Source: Buchnera aphidicola (Meitanaphis flavogallis)
GTDB lineage: Bacteria; Pseudomonadota; Gammaproteobacteria; Enterobacterales; Enterobacteriaceae
Direction of reading: 5' to 3'
NCBI GenBank assembly: GCA_039830035.1
Contig: CP140038.1
Coordinates: forward strand, 248,001 to 312,000
Length of the DNA: 64,000 bases
The translations under genes were made by a program, and so were the position numbers. Of the stretch, positions 8,216 to 19,174 are shown in pieces. The stretch's first letter is position 1, and the number at the start of each line of letters is the position of its first letter. Under the pieces are notes generated by a model. The model saw only the letters and a program-made list of their open reading frames with translations. It was not told the origin of the DNA and made no database searches.

Positions 8216-11200
8216 ATGGCAGATCCAAAATTTATTCATCTTCGAATTCATAGTGATTTTTCTATGATCGATGGATTATCCAAACCTAAATTATTAGTCA
8301 ATCGAGTGGCAAAGTTTGGAATGCCTGCGATGGCTATCACAGATTTTAGTAATTTACATGGCGTTATTAAATTTTATCAAGCAGCATTATATAAAGGAAT
8401 TAAACCAATTATTGGTGTTGATTTTAATATGTATGTTGATGAATTTTCATTAAATAAATTATCTAAAATTACTTTATTAGCTTCTACTAATACGGGATAT
8501 AGAAACCTAATTCTATTACTTTCTCGAGCATATCATAGTGGATACGATAGTACTATTGGAATAATAATAAAAAAAACATGGTTAATTGAATATCGTAAAG
8601 GTATCATTTTATTGTCAGGTGGTTGTTATGGTGATGTCGGAATCAATATATTGCAAAATAATAAGTTAGCGTTGTATAAAAGTTTATTTTTTTACAATAA
8701 GTATTTTAAAAATTTTTATTATTTTGAAATTACACGTAATGGAAAATCTAATGAAGAAGAATATATTGATGAAATAAAATGTTTATCTGTAAAAGAAGGA
8801 ATACCTTTGGTAGCTACTAATTCTGTTTGTTTTTTAAATGAAAGCGATTTTTCGGTTCATAAAATTCGTGTTTATATTAACCAAAGATATGTAATTAATA
8901 ATAAAAAAGTTGAGCATGATTATACATCACAGCAATTTTTAAAAAATGAAGTTCAAATGTTAGAGATATTTTCAGATATTCCTGAATCACTTTCGAACAG
9001 TGTAGAAATTGCTAAGCGTTGTAATGTAATTTTAAAATTTGATAAACATTTTTTACCAAAATTTCCTATAAGATGTAATAGTATTAATGATTATTTAGTT
9101 ATTAAAGCAAAAAAAGGATTATTGAAGCGTCTTATTCATTTATATCCGGATAAAAAAATCCGAGATGCTTGTTTAGATAAATATGTTTCTCGTTTATTGT
9201 CGGAACTAGACGTGATAAATAAAATGGGATTTCCTGGATATTTTTTAATAGTTATGGAATTTATTAATTGGTCAAAGAAAAATGCAATTCCAGTAGGCCC
9301 AGGAAGGGGATCTGGTGCTGGATCTTTAGTATCATACGCTTTGAACATTACTGAATTAGATCCTTTGCGCTTTGATTTGATATTTGAACGATTTCTTAAT
9401 TTAGAACGTGTTTCAATGCCAGACTTAGATATTGATTTTTGCATGGATAATCGTGATAAAGTCATTGAACATGTTTCTCAAATATATGGACGAGAGTCAG
9501 TATCTCAAATTATTACTTTTGGAACTTTGACGGCTAGAGCAGTGATACGAGATGTAGGTCGAGTTCTTGGTTTCCCTTATGGATTCTTGAATCGTATTTC
9601 TAAATTAGTTCCATTAGATCCAGGAATAACCTTAAAAAAGGCTCTATCTAATCGATCAGAATTGTTAAAATTGTATCATTCTGATGAAGATGTAAAGGTA
9701 TTGATTGATATTGCTAAGAAATTAGAAGGAACTACTCGAAATATTGGAAAACATGCTGGAGGATTAGTTATTTCACCTGGGAAGATTACTGACTTTTCTC
9801 CATTACATTATGATGAAAATGGTTGCAATCCTATTACTCAATTTGATAAATCAGACATTGAATTAATAGGATTAGTTAAATTTGATTTTCTTGGATTAAA
9901 AACGTTAACTATAATAAATAATACAGTAAAAGTAATTAACTATAATTTGTTGATGCGCAAAAAAAATCCAATTGATATTAATTTTATTCCTTTAAATGAT
10001 AAAAATTGTTTTTATTTTTTACAATCATGCTGCACTATAGGTATTTTTCAATTAGAATCTTATGGAATGAAAGATTTAATTGTCCGTTTGAAACCAGATT
10101 GTTTTGACGATTTAGTTGCTTTAATAGCTTTGTTCCGACCAGGACCTTTACAATCAGGAATGGTAGATAATTTTATAAATCGGAAACATGGTAATGAAAA
10201 AATTTTTTATCCTGACAAAAAATGGCAACATATATTATTAAAACCCATTTTAACATCAACTTATGGAGTTATATTATATCAAGAACAAGTAATGAAAATT
10301 GCGCAGGTATTAGCAAATTATACTTTGGGTAGTGCAGACATTTTACGCCGCGCTATGGAGAAAAAAGATCCTGTTGAGATGAGATATCAAAGAACTATGT
10401 TTAAAGAAGGAGCAAAAAAGAATGGAATTAATTCTAAATTGGCAATGAGTATTTTCAATTTATTAGAAAATTTTGCTGGATATGCATTTAATAAATCACA
10501 TTCTGTTGCTTATTCTTTAATATCATATCAAACTCTATGGTTAAAGTTGTATTATCCAGCTGAATTTATGTCATCTGCTATGAATGCTGATATAGATAAT
10601 ACTGATAAGTTAGTGACATTAATTTATGAATGTAGAAGAATTAAACTAAATATTATTGCTCCTAGTGTTAATAACAGTGATTATTATTTTAGAGTTGATC
10701 AATTTGGTAATATTATATATGGGTTAGGCGCAATAAAAGGAATTGGAAAAAATGTTGTTACTGCTATTGTTAAAGCTAGAAAGCGTTATGGTATTTTTTC
10801 TGAATTATTTGATTTATGTGTGTATGTTGATTCGTCAAAATTAACAAAAAGAGTGATTGAGAAATTAATTAAATCAGGAAGTTGTGATTGTTTTAAGATA
10901 GCAAGATCTATATTAATAAATAATTGCAATAATATTATTCGATCAGCGCATCAATATGTACAATCGAAAAAATCAAAAAAGATAGAATTATTTGGATCTT
11001 TACTAGAGGACTTAAAACAAACATATAATGACTCTTCTTTAACTAATATTAATGTTAACAAACGATTAATTCTTGATTGGGAAAGAGATTGTTTAGGATT
11101 TTATTTAACTAAACATCCTGTAGATCAATGTTTAGATATATTAAATAAGTATCCGAAATGTATTCGTGTAAAAAATGTAAGTTATTTGAATAATGGCACA

Positions 11201-11461
11201 GATGTTATAATTTTGGGTATGATTACTGAATTAAAACTCACAATAACAAAAAAAAATAAAAAAATGATGGTTTTCTTTTTAGAAGATTATTTTTCTCGAC
11301 TTGATGTCATAGTATTTAATGCCATTTTAGATAGGTATAAACTTAATTTAAATAATGATTCGGTAGTGATTGTTTTTGGTTGTGTTAAAGTTAACTCAGT
11401 GAATAAGAAATGCGTAATATTAGCAAATCGAATTTTAAGTTTAAGTAGCATAATAGTATAA
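8216..11461 (+). CDS. dnaE: DNA polymerase III alpha subunit, C-terminally truncated
   Basis: Replicative polymerase catalytic subunit. I choose ATG 8216 because the product then starts [14 protein letters not shown], colinear with E. coli MSEPRFVHLRVHSD. An in-frame ATG at 8195 adds seven unlikely residues. Seen in order: PHP domain at the N-terminus, palm motif [11 protein letters not shown] with two catalytic Asp (near residue 405), the third catalytic Asp in [10 protein letters not shown] (near 554), and a clamp-binding-like IELFGSL segment (near 927, E. coli QADMFG). The OB-fold region follows, but the protein ends about 80 residues before the E. coli end (1081 versus 1160 aa), so the tau-binding domain is missing. 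No clear remnant is visible in the 302 bp downstream. Confidence 0.95.
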   Translation: MADPKFIHLRIHSDFSMIDGLSKPKLLVNRVAKFGMPAMAITDFSNLHGVIKFYQAALYKGIKPIIGVDFNMYVDEFSLNKLSKITLLASTNTGYRNLILLLSRAYHSGYDSTIGIIIKKTWLIEYRKGIILLSGGCYGDVGINILQNNKLALYKSLFFYNKYFKNFYYFEITRNGKSNEEEYIDEIKCLSVKEGIPLVATNSVCFLNESDFSVHKIRVYINQRYVINNKKVEHDYTSQQFLKNEVQMLEIFSDIPESLSNSVEIAKRCNVILKFDKHFLPKFPIRCNSINDYLVIKAKKGLLKRLIHLYPDKKIRDACLDKYVSRLLSELDVINKMGFPGYFLIVMEFINWSKKNAIPVGPGRGSGAGSLVSYALNITELDPLRFDLIFERFLNLERVSMPDLDIDFCMDNRDKVIEHVSQIYGRESVSQIITFGTLTARAVIRDVGRVLGFPYGFLNRISKLVPLDPGITLKKALSNRSELLKLYHSDEDVKVLIDIAKKLEGTTRNIGKHAGGLVISPGKITDFSPLHYDENGCNPITQFDKSDIELIGLVKFDFLGLKTLTIINNTVKVINYNLLMRKKNPIDINFIPLNDKNCFYFLQSCCTIGIFQLESYGMKDLIVRLKPDCFDDLVALIALFRPGPLQSGMVDNFINRKHGNEKIFYPDKKWQHILLKPILTSTYGVILYQEQVMKIAQVLANYTLGSADILRRAMEKKDPVEMRYQRTMFKEGAKKNGINSKLAMSIFNLLENFAGYAFNKSHSVAYSLISYQTLWLKLYYPAEFMSSAMNADIDNTDKLVTLIYECRRIKLNIIAPSVNNSDYYFRVDQFGNIIYGLGAIKGIGKNVVTAIVKARKRYGIFSELFDLCVYVDSSKLTKRVIEKLIKSGSCDCFKIARSILINNCNNIIRSAHQYVQSKKSKKIELFGSLLEDLKQTYNDSSLTNINVNKRLILDWERDCLGFYLTKHPVDQCLDILNKYPKCIRVKNVSYLNNGTDVIILGMITELKLTITKKNKKMMVFFLEDYFSRLDVIVFNAILDRYKLNLNNDSVVIVFGCVKVNSVNKKCVILANRILSLSSIIV

Positions 11462-11763
11462 CAAGTTATTTTTTTTTTATTTATGTTATTTTTAAAACGG
11501 TAAATGTTAATTGTAAATGTTTTGGTATATGTATATGTTTTAGTTTATGAAATTGGATTATGTTGTTTATTTAATTTTTTCGAATGCAAATGATAATTTT
11601 ATTGTATTGAGAGTAGTTAAGTAAAACAACTATTAGTGGAATATTTTTTAAGAAAATATTTAAATGAAGTATGTGATTATGTTAAAGTTTTTTAAAAAAA
11701 GTTATTGTTTATTTTATGGTTAAATTTTTTATTAAAAAAATAAAATAATTTAACCATGTTATG
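11462..11763. other. Convergent intergenic region dnaE/proS (302 bp)
   Basis: No gene is seen. It may contain the decayed former 3' end of dnaE, but none of the three forward frames shows recognisable homology to the lost domain. The last 50 bp carry an inverted repeat listed separately. Confidence 0.5.
11716..11757. terminator. Inverted repeat between dnaE and proS, possible bidirectional terminator
   Basis: ATGGTTAAAT (11716-11725) and ATTTAACCAT (11748-11757) form a perfect 10-bp stem around an A-rich 22-nt loop, just after the proS stop and at the end of the dnaE trailer. A T-run occurs on the + side only about 11 nt later, so efficiency is uncertain. Confidence 0.45.
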
Positions 11764-13476
11764 TTATGATTTTTTTATTGTTTTTATCATGAATTGAATT
11801 ATTTCATTTTTAGAAATAATTTTTTTTGTACCATTATATCTATTATGGTATTCTACTTTATTATTTTTTATTAAATTTTCACTAATTACGATACTATAAG
11901 GTATACCGATAAGTTCCATTTCAGAAAACATGGTTCCAGGATGTTCATTTCTATCGTCTAACATAGTTGTAATTTTATGATTTTTTAAAATTTGATAAAT
12001 AATTTGTGATTCATTTTGTATTATTTTAGATTTATAAAAATTGATAGGTATAATAGCTATTTGAAATGGGGCAATAGAAATAGGCCAAATAATACCTTTC
12101 TTATCGTTGTTTTGTTCAATTATAGCTGCTATAGTCCGTGTAATGCCAATTCCATAACATCCCATCTTTAAAAATTTTTTATATCCAGTATGATCTTGAA
12201 CTTGAGCTCCTATTGCCTGAGAATATTTATCTCCTAATTGAAAAATGTGACCTATTTCAATACTTTTTTTAATTTTTAATGTTCCTATACCATCAGGACT
12301 AGTGTCTCCTTCTACAGCGTTTCTAATATCGAAGCTTTTTGGAATAGAAAGATGTTGATTCCAATTAACATTATTAAAATATTTTCCTGTAGTATTTGAT
12401 CCAATGGTAAAATTTTTAAGAGAAATTACTGAAAAATCAGCTATGATAGGTAAATTTAAACCAATTGGTCCTAGAAATTTTAGTGTAGTTCCAGTTATAT
12501 TTGATATTTCTTTTTGAGAAGCAAAAACTACAGGATTAGATATGAAATCTATATTAGAAATTTTTTTTACATTAATGTCATGATCTCCTCTAATTAATAT
12601 TGCTATAAAGTTATGTTCTTGGTTTTTTTTTAGTTTTACTAAAATTGTTTTAATGGTATTTTCTTTTAGTGAATAACATTTTTTTGAGTGATACAGAAGA
12701 GTTGATGGAATATTTATTTGTTTTAAAATTTTTAATGATTGACATTTATTAGCGCTTGTTTTGTAAGTAGCTACTTGTATGTTAGCTGCATAATTTGATT
12801 TAGTTGATAATACAATGCTATCTTCTCCATTCTTACTTAATGCTTGAAATTCATGCGATTGGTTTCCTCCCATAGAGTTCGAATCAGCTTCTACAATATG
12901 AAATTTCAATTTCATATTTGAAAATATGTTTTTATAAGCGTTATACATTGAATTATAAGTATTATTTAATGATAATGAATTTATGTGAAAAGAATATGCG
13001 TCTTTCATAATAAATTCTCGAGATCTTATCACTCCACAACGAGGTCGAATTTCATCTCGAAATTTTGTTTGAATTTGATATAGTAGTAGTGGTAGTTGTT
13101 TATATGATTGTAATTCGTTTTTAATTAGATTGGTGATTATTTCTTCATGAGTAGGTCCTAGTATAAATTTATTATTTTTACGATCTAAGATTTCAAATAG
13201 TTCTTTTCCATAAATTTTCTTACGGTTACTTAGATTCCATAAAAATTCAGATTGTAATATTGGCATTTTAATTTCTAATGCATGTATTTTTTGCATTTCA
13301 GTTCTTATTATTTTATATGTGTTTTTTAGTATTCGTAATCCTGTAGGTAGCCAAGTATATATACCTGAAGAATTTTGCCGAATCATTCCAGATCGTAACA
13401 TGAGTTTATGACTAATACTATCTGTATGTTTAGGATTTTCTTTTAGTGTTAAAAATAGATATTTTTTAGCGCGCAT
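11764..13476 (-). CDS. proS: Prolyl-tRNA synthetase
   Basis: Charges tRNA-Pro. The 570-aa product (E. coli 572) is a bacterial-type class II enzyme with motif 2 FRDEIRPRCGVIRSREFIMKDAY near residues 138-158 and motif 3 GCYGIGITRTIAAI near 445. The insertion (editing, YbaK-like) domain between motifs 2 and 3 is present, about residues 220-400, and keeps TIKTILV with the Lys that hydrolyses Ala-tRNA-Pro and LIRGDHDINVKK. The C-terminal anticodon-binding domain (MLDDRNEHPGTMFSEMELIGIPY) is complete. Editing is therefore probably retained. It converges on dnaE. Confidence 0.97.
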   Translation of the reverse strand: MRAKKYLFLTLKENPKHTDSISHKLMLRSGMIRQNSSGIYTWLPTGLRILKNTYKIIRTEMQKIHALEIKMPILQSEFLWNLSNRKKIYGKELFEILDRKNNKFILGPTHEEIITNLIKNELQSYKQLPLLLYQIQTKFRDEIRPRCGVIRSREFIMKDAYSFHINSLSLNNTYNSMYNAYKNIFSNMKLKFHIVEADSNSMGGNQSHEFQALSKNGEDSIVLSTKSNYAANIQVATYKTSANKCQSLKILKQINIPSTLLYHSKKCYSLKENTIKTILVKLKKNQEHNFIAILIRGDHDINVKKISNIDFISNPVVFASQKEISNITGTTLKFLGPIGLNLPIIADFSVISLKNFTIGSNTTGKYFNNVNWNQHLSIPKSFDIRNAVEGDTSPDGIGTLKIKKSIEIGHIFQLGDKYSQAIGAQVQDHTGYKKFLKMGCYGIGITRTIAAIIEQNNDKKGIIWPISIAPFQIAIIPINFYKSKIIQNESQIIYQILKNHKITTMLDDRNEHPGTMFSEMELIGIPYSIVISENLIKNNKVEYHNRYNGTKKIISKNEIIQFMIKTIKKS

Positions 13477-13707
13477 TTATTTTAATTCTCAAATAAAATA
13501 ATATTTATAATATATTTTAAACGTTATTTAAAATTTATGTTGATTTCGAATGCTTAATTTTTTATTTTTTTGATATTGTTATGTTTAAAAACTTTTTATT
13601 TGTATATTTATAATTTCATTATGTAAAATAATTGAAAATAGTTTTTATATTTATGTAAGTATATATTATATATAAAATAAATTATTGAATAACACGAGGT
13701 AGTTATT

Positions 13708-14832
13708 GTGGGTGGTGATAATAATGAAGAAAAAACTGAACAGCCAACGAGTCATAAGTTAAAAGAAGCGAAAAAACAAGGTAATAAAAGACATTTTCGT
13801 GAATTAAATTCATTATTAATTTTGGTTAGTGCTTTAATGATATTTTGGTTCAAAAAAAAGGATATAGTAATTTCGTTCGAAAAAATAATGCGTTATAGTT
13901 TAGTTTTTGATCATGATTCTCTTAGACAAAAGTATATTTTTAATGTTGATTCCTTTTTTCATTTGTTTGAAATAATTTTTTTTCCTATGTTTTTGACTAC
14001 GTTGTTATCAATAATTTGTAGTAATTTTAATTTTCATATACAGTTTTTGAGAGTCAATTTTAGTAAATTAAATCCTTTAGCAGGTTTTAAAAAACTGTTT
14101 TCAAGTCAAATTATTTTAGAATTATTTAAAACAATATTAAAGGTATTTTTAGTTGGTTATGTTGTTTATTTTCATATTTCTTATTTTTTTTTACAATCGT
14201 TAAATTTTATAAATAAGAATGTTTTTTTTGTTTTGCAAGATAGTTTTTTTACAATTTTTTTGTGTATTTTAATTATTTTAGTTACTATAATTCCCATTGT
14301 TGTGTTTGATGTATTTTGGGAAAGATATAATCATTATAAGCAACTTAGAATGACTCGGCAAGAGGTAAGAGATGAATTTACAAGAACAGAGGGAAATCCT
14401 CATATTAAATCTCATATCCGTAGAATGATGCGAGAAATAGCACGTCGTCGTATGTTGTCGAATGTTTCGAAATCTGATGTAATTATTATCAATCCTGTGC
14501 ATTATGCTATTGCGTTGCAATATAATGAGAAAAGTATGAAAGCACCGAAAATATTAGCAAAAGGATCTGGTGAACTCGCTCTAAAAATTCAAAAAATAGG
14601 AAATAAACATTCTATTCCTGTTCTTTTTTCATCTTCACTTGCCCGTGTATTATATCATTATACTGACATTGGACAGTACATACCTAATAAATTGTATACA
14701 GCTGTTGCAGAAGTATTGGCATGGGTGTGGAAAATTAGAAGTTGGAGAAAAGAAGGAGGAATTTTTCCTAAACAACCTAATAACTTTTTTATTCCTTTAG
14801 AATTACGTACTTTAGGAGAGGATAAAAATTAA
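13708..14832 (+). CDS. flhB: Flagellar export apparatus protein FlhB
   Basis: Inner-membrane switch protein of the flagellar type III export gate. The 374-aa product starts at GTG 13708, with GAGG about 11 nt upstream. It has the EKTEQPTSHKLKEAKKQG N-terminus, four hydrophobic segments (about 35-50, 85-105, 140-162, 180-200) and a cytoplasmic domain with the autocleavage loop at residues 262-265. That loop reads NPVH instead of the usual NPTH (codons from 14491). Asn and Pro, which matter for cleavage, are kept. Buchnera cells carry flagellar basal bodies without filaments, thought to work in protein export. flhA follows with a 1-nt stop/start overlap. Confidence 0.96.
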   Translation: MGGDNNEEKTEQPTSHKLKEAKKQGNKRHFRELNSLLILVSALMIFWFKKKDIVISFEKIMRYSLVFDHDSLRQKYIFNVDSFFHLFEIIFFPMFLTTLLSIICSNFNFHIQFLRVNFSKLNPLAGFKKLFSSQIILELFKTILKVFLVGYVVYFHISYFFLQSLNFINKNVFFVLQDSFFTIFLCILIILVTIIPIVVFDVFWERYNHYKQLRMTRQEVRDEFTRTEGNPHIKSHIRRMMREIARRRMLSNVSKSDVIIINPVHYAIALQYNEKSMKAPKILAKGSGELALKIQKIGNKHSIPVLFSSSLARVLYHYTDIGQYIPNKLYTAVAEVLAWVWKIRSWRKEGGIFPKQPNNFFIPLELRTLGEDKN

Positions 14833-16925
14833 TGATTCGTGCTTTTTCATTATCAAACATCTTAAAACAACTAAAATCAATTCAATGGCAAGTATTATCT
14901 GGTCCTGTATTAATTTTAATTATTTTGTCAATGATGGTGTTACCCTTAGCTCCATTCGTTTTAGATTTATTTTTTACTTTTAATATAGCTTTGTCAATTG
15001 TAATATTATTAGTTGCTATGTTTACAGTTCATACATTAGAATTTACTGCTTTTCCTATAATTTTATTGTTTTCTACATTATTGCGTTTAGCTTTAAACAT
15101 TGCGTCTACAAGAATTATTTTATTGAATGGACATATAGGATCTTATTCTGCTGGAAATGTAATACACGCATTTGGTCAGTTTTTAGTTGGTGGAAATTTT
15201 GCAATAGGTATTGTGGTATTTATTATTTTAGTAATCATAAATTTTATGGTTATTACAAAAGGAGCTGGAAGAATTGCGGAAGTAGGTGCGAGATTTATAT
15301 TAGATGGAATGCCTGGAAAACAAATGGCAATTGATGCTGATTTGAATGCAGGTTTAATAGGAGAAGAGCAAGCTAAAAATCGTAGATTAGAAATTACGCA
15401 AGAAGCTGACTTTTACGGTTCAATGGATGGAGCAAGTAAATTTGTTAGAGGTGATGCTATAGCAGGAATATTAATTATGGGAATTAATGTTATTGGTGGA
15501 TTAATTATTGGTATACTACAGCATGGTATGCCATTTGCAAAAGCAGCAGAAGTATATACTATGTTAACGATAGGAGATGGATTAGTAGCTCAAATTCCTG
15601 CGTTAGTAATTTCTACAGCTTCTGGTGTCATTGTCACTCGTGTTAGTACAGATCAAAATGTTAGTGAACAAATGATTAGTCAACTGTTTTATAATCCTAA
15701 GGTAGCATTACTTAGTGGAATTGTTTTAGGAGTTCTTGGATTAGTTCCTGGTATGCCGAACATAATTTTTTTACTATTTACTAGTTTATTATTCATGTTG
15801 TCTTGGTTGTTATATAAAAACCCTTCAAAGTTTGAACAATTATCATTAAAAAAGAGTAAGGAAAATGTTTTTGATTATGCTAAAGATGCTACTTGGAATG
15901 ATGTAAAATTAGAAGATTCTATAAGAATTGAGTTAGGTAGTCATCTTGTATCAATGATAACCAGCAAAACAGAAGATAATTTATTGAATAAGATTCGACG
16001 CATACGAAAAAAATGTGCTAAAGAAATCGGATTTCTACCCCCATTCATTCATATTAGAAATAATATTTATTTACCTCAAAACACTTACCGTATATTGATT
16101 AAGGGTATTGAAGCAGGAAAAGGAATAATCAAATATGGTTATTTTTTAGCCATTGATTCAAAAAATGTGTTAGAGGCATTACCAGTAGAAGAAACTACTG
16201 ATCCTACTTTTAATTTTCGCGCGTTTTGGATTGATCGATCTTTACTTAATCAAGCAAAATACAAGGGTTATAATGTTGTTCAAGACAGTACTGTAATTGC
16301 AACCCATCTTAATCAGATTATTTTAAATAATGCCAGCAAATTGTTTGGAAGACAAGAAGCTCAATACTTGTTAGATTATGTTGGCAAATATTTTCCAAAA
16401 CTTGTTGAAGATTTAACTCCAAACGTAATTAGTTTAACAACATTTCATAAAGTTATTCAGAACTTATTGTTGGAAAGTGTTCCTATTAGTGATATGCAAA
16501 CTATTTTAGAAACTTTAATAATTAATTCTACTTCTTATCAGAATGATGCATTGGCGCTAACTAGCTTAGTTCGTATTGCTTTACAAAAATTGATTGTTCA
16601 AAAAGTATTTAAAAATAATGAACTGAAAGTGATAGGTTTAGGTGTCAAGTTGGAACAAATATTATTACAAACTTTTCAAGATGAAAGTAATAGTAGTGGT
16701 GTCTTGGAACCTGGGTTATATAACTTTTTTTTGAAAGAGCTAAAAAAAGTAATTGACAATCAGGCATCGCTGAGTGATTCTATGGTGCTTTTAGTTCATC
16801 ATAAATTACGTATATATTTATCAAAAATATTATTAAAAATATTTCCAAATTTGGTGATTTTGTCTAATTTAGAATTAGAAGAAAATGATAAAAAAATACA
16901 TATTACTAATATTGTAGGATCTTAA
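14832..16925 (+). CDS. flhA: Flagellar export gate protein FlhA
   Basis: Major ring-forming membrane subunit of the flagellar type III export gate. The 697-aa product (E. coli 692) has about eight membrane helices in the first 330 residues, with the conserved FHIPEP-family stretch GAGRIAEVGARFILDGMPGKQMAIDADLNAGLI near 148-180 containing the Asp and Arg/Lys residues used in proton-driven export. A large cytoplasmic domain follows (about 350-697). The ATG overlaps the flhB stop by one base (TAATG), so the two are translationally coupled. It is full length and under clear coding constraint. Confidence 0.97.
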   Translation: MIRAFSLSNILKQLKSIQWQVLSGPVLILIILSMMVLPLAPFVLDLFFTFNIALSIVILLVAMFTVHTLEFTAFPIILLFSTLLRLALNIASTRIILLNGHIGSYSAGNVIHAFGQFLVGGNFAIGIVVFIILVIINFMVITKGAGRIAEVGARFILDGMPGKQMAIDADLNAGLIGEEQAKNRRLEITQEADFYGSMDGASKFVRGDAIAGILIMGINVIGGLIIGILQHGMPFAKAAEVYTMLTIGDGLVAQIPALVISTASGVIVTRVSTDQNVSEQMISQLFYNPKVALLSGIVLGVLGLVPGMPNIIFLLFTSLLFMLSWLLYKNPSKFEQLSLKKSKENVFDYAKDATWNDVKLEDSIRIELGSHLVSMITSKTEDNLLNKIRRIRKKCAKEIGFLPPFIHIRNNIYLPQNTYRILIKGIEAGKGIIKYGYFLAIDSKNVLEALPVEETTDPTFNFRAFWIDRSLLNQAKYKGYNVVQDSTVIATHLNQIILNNASKLFGRQEAQYLLDYVGKYFPKLVEDLTPNVISLTTFHKVIQNLLLESVPISDMQTILETLIINSTSYQNDALALTSLVRIALQKLIVQKVFKNNELKVIGLGVKLEQILLQTFQDESNSSGVLEPGLYNFFLKELKKVIDNQASLSDSMVLLVHHKLRIYLSKILLKIFPNLVILSNLELEENDKKIHITNIVGS

Positions 16926-17000
16926 TTAAGTTTATTTTCCTTTATTTCATTTTTTATATTTATAATAATACTGGCATATTTATAATTGAATTTGTTTTTT

Positions 17001-17030
17001 AGTGGTACATATTTAGGTTTATGTATCACT
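17001..17030 (+). terminator. Hairpin after flhA, probable terminator of flhBA
   Basis: AGTGGTACATA (17001-17011) pairs with TATGTATCACT (17020-17030) over 11 bp with one G-U pair and an 8-nt loop. CTGTTTGTAT follows. It lies 76 nt after the flhA stop, before the convergent argS. Confidence 0.5.
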
Positions 17031-17132
17031 CTGTTTGTATATATAATAATGTAATATATTATTAATTTTAATAATATTAATACATATTAAAATATCACAA
17101 TTATATATTAAATAGTTAAATTTTTTCTTTAT

Positions 17133-18857
17133 TTACATATAGTTTGTTGTGGAAATACCAATAATATTTAAACTTTTTTTTATTGTTTTTGCAGTTAAAG
17201 ACGATAAAATTAGTCTACTATTACGAATTTCGATGTTTTTAGAAAATAGGATAGAACATGTTTCATAAAAACTTGAAAATATTGTAGATAGTTCATATAC
17301 GTAATTACACAGTATATGTGGCATGCCTTTATTAGATGTTTCTAAGATGATCTCTTCAAATTGCAGTAATTTTAATCCTAGCTGTTTTTCGCATTGTTCT
17401 TTTAATTGAATTTTTCCTTTTATGCGAAACATTGAAATATTTAATTTTTTAAATATTGATAATATTCGAGTATATGCATATTGTATGTAAGGAGCTGTAT
17501 TACCATTTAACGACAAAACATTATCCCAATTAAAAATGTAATTAGTAGATCTATTTTTAGACAAATCGAAATATTTTACTGCTCCAATACCTATTTTTTT
17601 AGCCAAAAAATATAATTTATTAGTGGAAAGTTTAGGGTTTTTTTGTTTTGTAATAATTTTAGCTCTTTTTATTGACTCGTTTAATAAGTCAGACAATTTT
17701 ATATTATCTCCAGATCGAGTTTTAAAAGGACGTTTGTTTTTAGATAATATCATGCCAAACATATGATGTTCTACTATTGGATGATTTGGAATATATCCAG
17801 CTAATTTTCCTATTTCTATTATTTGTAGTAAATATTGATGTTGACGAACATCGGTATAATATAATATTTTATCAGCATGAAGAATTTCGCAACGATATTT
17901 CAAACATGCTAAATCAACAGTAGCATAAAGAAATGCTCCGTCTTTTTTTTGGACAACAACACCAAGCGGTTCTCCATTTCTATTCTTAAAATTGTTTAAT
18001 AATACTATTGTTGCGCCGTGACATTTTATTGCGATCTTTTTTTTTCTGAGATCATTTACGATTTCAGGTAGCATATTTCTATAAAAACTTTCTCCTACAA
18101 TATGTTTTTTAGTTAAAGTTACGTTCAATTTTTTATAAATTTTTTCATTATTTTTAATAGTAGCTTCAACAATTTTTTTCCAGATATTTATATAAAATTG
18201 ATCTTCAGATTGTAATTTTAAAGTATATTCTTTCACTTTTTTTGAAAACATCTTATCGTTTTCATATTTTATTTTTGATTTTTGATAAATCTTATTAAAA
18301 TTTATATTTTTTATGGTTATTGTTTTTTTTTGTTCTTTTAAGTAAGCTAGTATCATTCCAAATTGTGTTCCCCAATCTCCGATATGACTTGTTCTTATAA
18401 CATTATATCCGAGAAATTCCATTATTCTAGCTGTAGCATCTCCTATTATTGTTGAACGTAAGTGCCCTACATGCATTTCTTTAGCTATGTTGGGAGATGA
18501 ATAGTCTATAACAATGTTTTTAGATTTTACGCGTTTAATACCTAATCGTGTCGATTTCATTTTTTTTTCTAACATCTCAATTATCCATTTGTTATTCAAA
18601 AAGATATTAATAAATCCAGGTTTAGAAACGTAAATTTTGTGATATATTTTATGAATATTGATGTTACAAGCTATTTTTTTTGCAAGATTATAAGAATTTA
18701 TGTTTAACGTTGCAGCTATTTTAATTATTCCATTTATTTGATAATCCCATGGTTTTTTTTGATGAGTACTATTAATTAAAAGATTATTAGTGTTGTTTAT
18801 TTTGTTTTCTATTAAAGCTTGAATCACGTGTTGTTCTAATATTAATTTTATATTCAT
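17133..18857 (-). CDS. argS: Arginyl-tRNA synthetase
   Basis: Class I synthetase for tRNA-Arg. The 574-aa product (E. coli 577) has an N-terminal additional domain recognising the tRNA D-loop, the HIGH-type signature HVGHLRSTIIGD near residues 128-139, and a C-terminal helical DALR anticodon-binding domain with NGNTAPYIQYAYTRILSIF near 455-473. A canonical KMSKS is not evident, as is common in ArgRS. It is divergent from the 16S rRNA gene. The argS-16S adjacency is a known Buchnera arrangement. Confidence 0.97.
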   Translation of the reverse strand: MNIKLILEQHVIQALIENKINNTNNLLINSTHQKKPWDYQINGIIKIAATLNINSYNLAKKIACNINIHKIYHKIYVSKPGFINIFLNNKWIIEMLEKKMKSTRLGIKRVKSKNIVIDYSSPNIAKEMHVGHLRSTIIGDATARIMEFLGYNVIRTSHIGDWGTQFGMILAYLKEQKKTITIKNINFNKIYQKSKIKYENDKMFSKKVKEYTLKLQSEDQFYINIWKKIVEATIKNNEKIYKKLNVTLTKKHIVGESFYRNMLPEIVNDLRKKKIAIKCHGATIVLLNNFKNRNGEPLGVVVQKKDGAFLYATVDLACLKYRCEILHADKILYYTDVRQHQYLLQIIEIGKLAGYIPNHPIVEHHMFGMILSKNKRPFKTRSGDNIKLSDLLNESIKRAKIITKQKNPKLSTNKLYFLAKKIGIGAVKYFDLSKNRSTNYIFNWDNVLSLNGNTAPYIQYAYTRILSIFKKLNISMFRIKGKIQLKEQCEKQLGLKLLQFEEIILETSNKGMPHILCNYVYELSTIFSSFYETCSILFSKNIEIRNSRLILSSLTAKTIKKSLNIIGISTTNYM

Positions 18858-19081
18858 GTTGGTTTTATTTTATTTTTTTTTGTAATATTTGAATTTTTTA
18901 GAATAAGTTATTTTTTTCTGTAAAGTTATGTATATTTTAATATTTAGAAAAAATAGATGTAACAATAAGTAATTAAATAATATTATTTGCACTATATCAA
19001 TTTTTTATTTCTTTTTCGAGGTTATTAATAGTAATTATATAAATTATATACGCAAAATATTTAAATTTGTATGTAAAGTTG

Positions 19082-19110
19082 TTGACAAGATATATAAAAA
19101 ATGTAATTAT
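19082..19110 (+). promoter_or_regulatory. Candidate sigma-70 promoter of the 16S-tRNA-Ile-tRNA-Ala transcript
   Basis: TTGACA at 19082-19087 is a perfect -35 box. With a 17-bp spacer the -10 is AATTAT (19105-19110, four of six matches). The predicted start is near 19117, about 20 nt before boxA and 140 nt before mature 16S, the expected arrangement for an rrn leader. Confidence 0.6.
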
Positions 19111-19137
19111 ATAAAAAGTTAAAAAGTTAAAAGTAAT

Positions 19138-19148
19138 GCTCTTTAAAA
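19138..19148 (+). promoter_or_regulatory. rrn leader boxA antitermination site
   Basis: TGCTCTTTAAA matches the E. coli rrn boxA core TGCTCTTTAACA except at its 3' end. boxA RNA binds NusB-S10 and nucleates the antitermination complex that in E. coli also contains SuhB, which is encoded at 55367 in this window. Confidence 0.75.
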
Positions 19149-19155
19149 AAATATT

Positions 19156-19174
19156 AGAAAATTTGTGTGGACAC
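19156..19174 (+). other. 5' arm of the 16S precursor processing stem
   Basis: Nineteen bases starting AGAAAATTTG and ending GTGGACAC are perfectly complementary to 20836-20854 beyond the 3' end of 16S. Such a stem enclosing pre-16S is the normal RNase III cleavage substrate; rnc lies at 27582. Confidence 0.85.
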
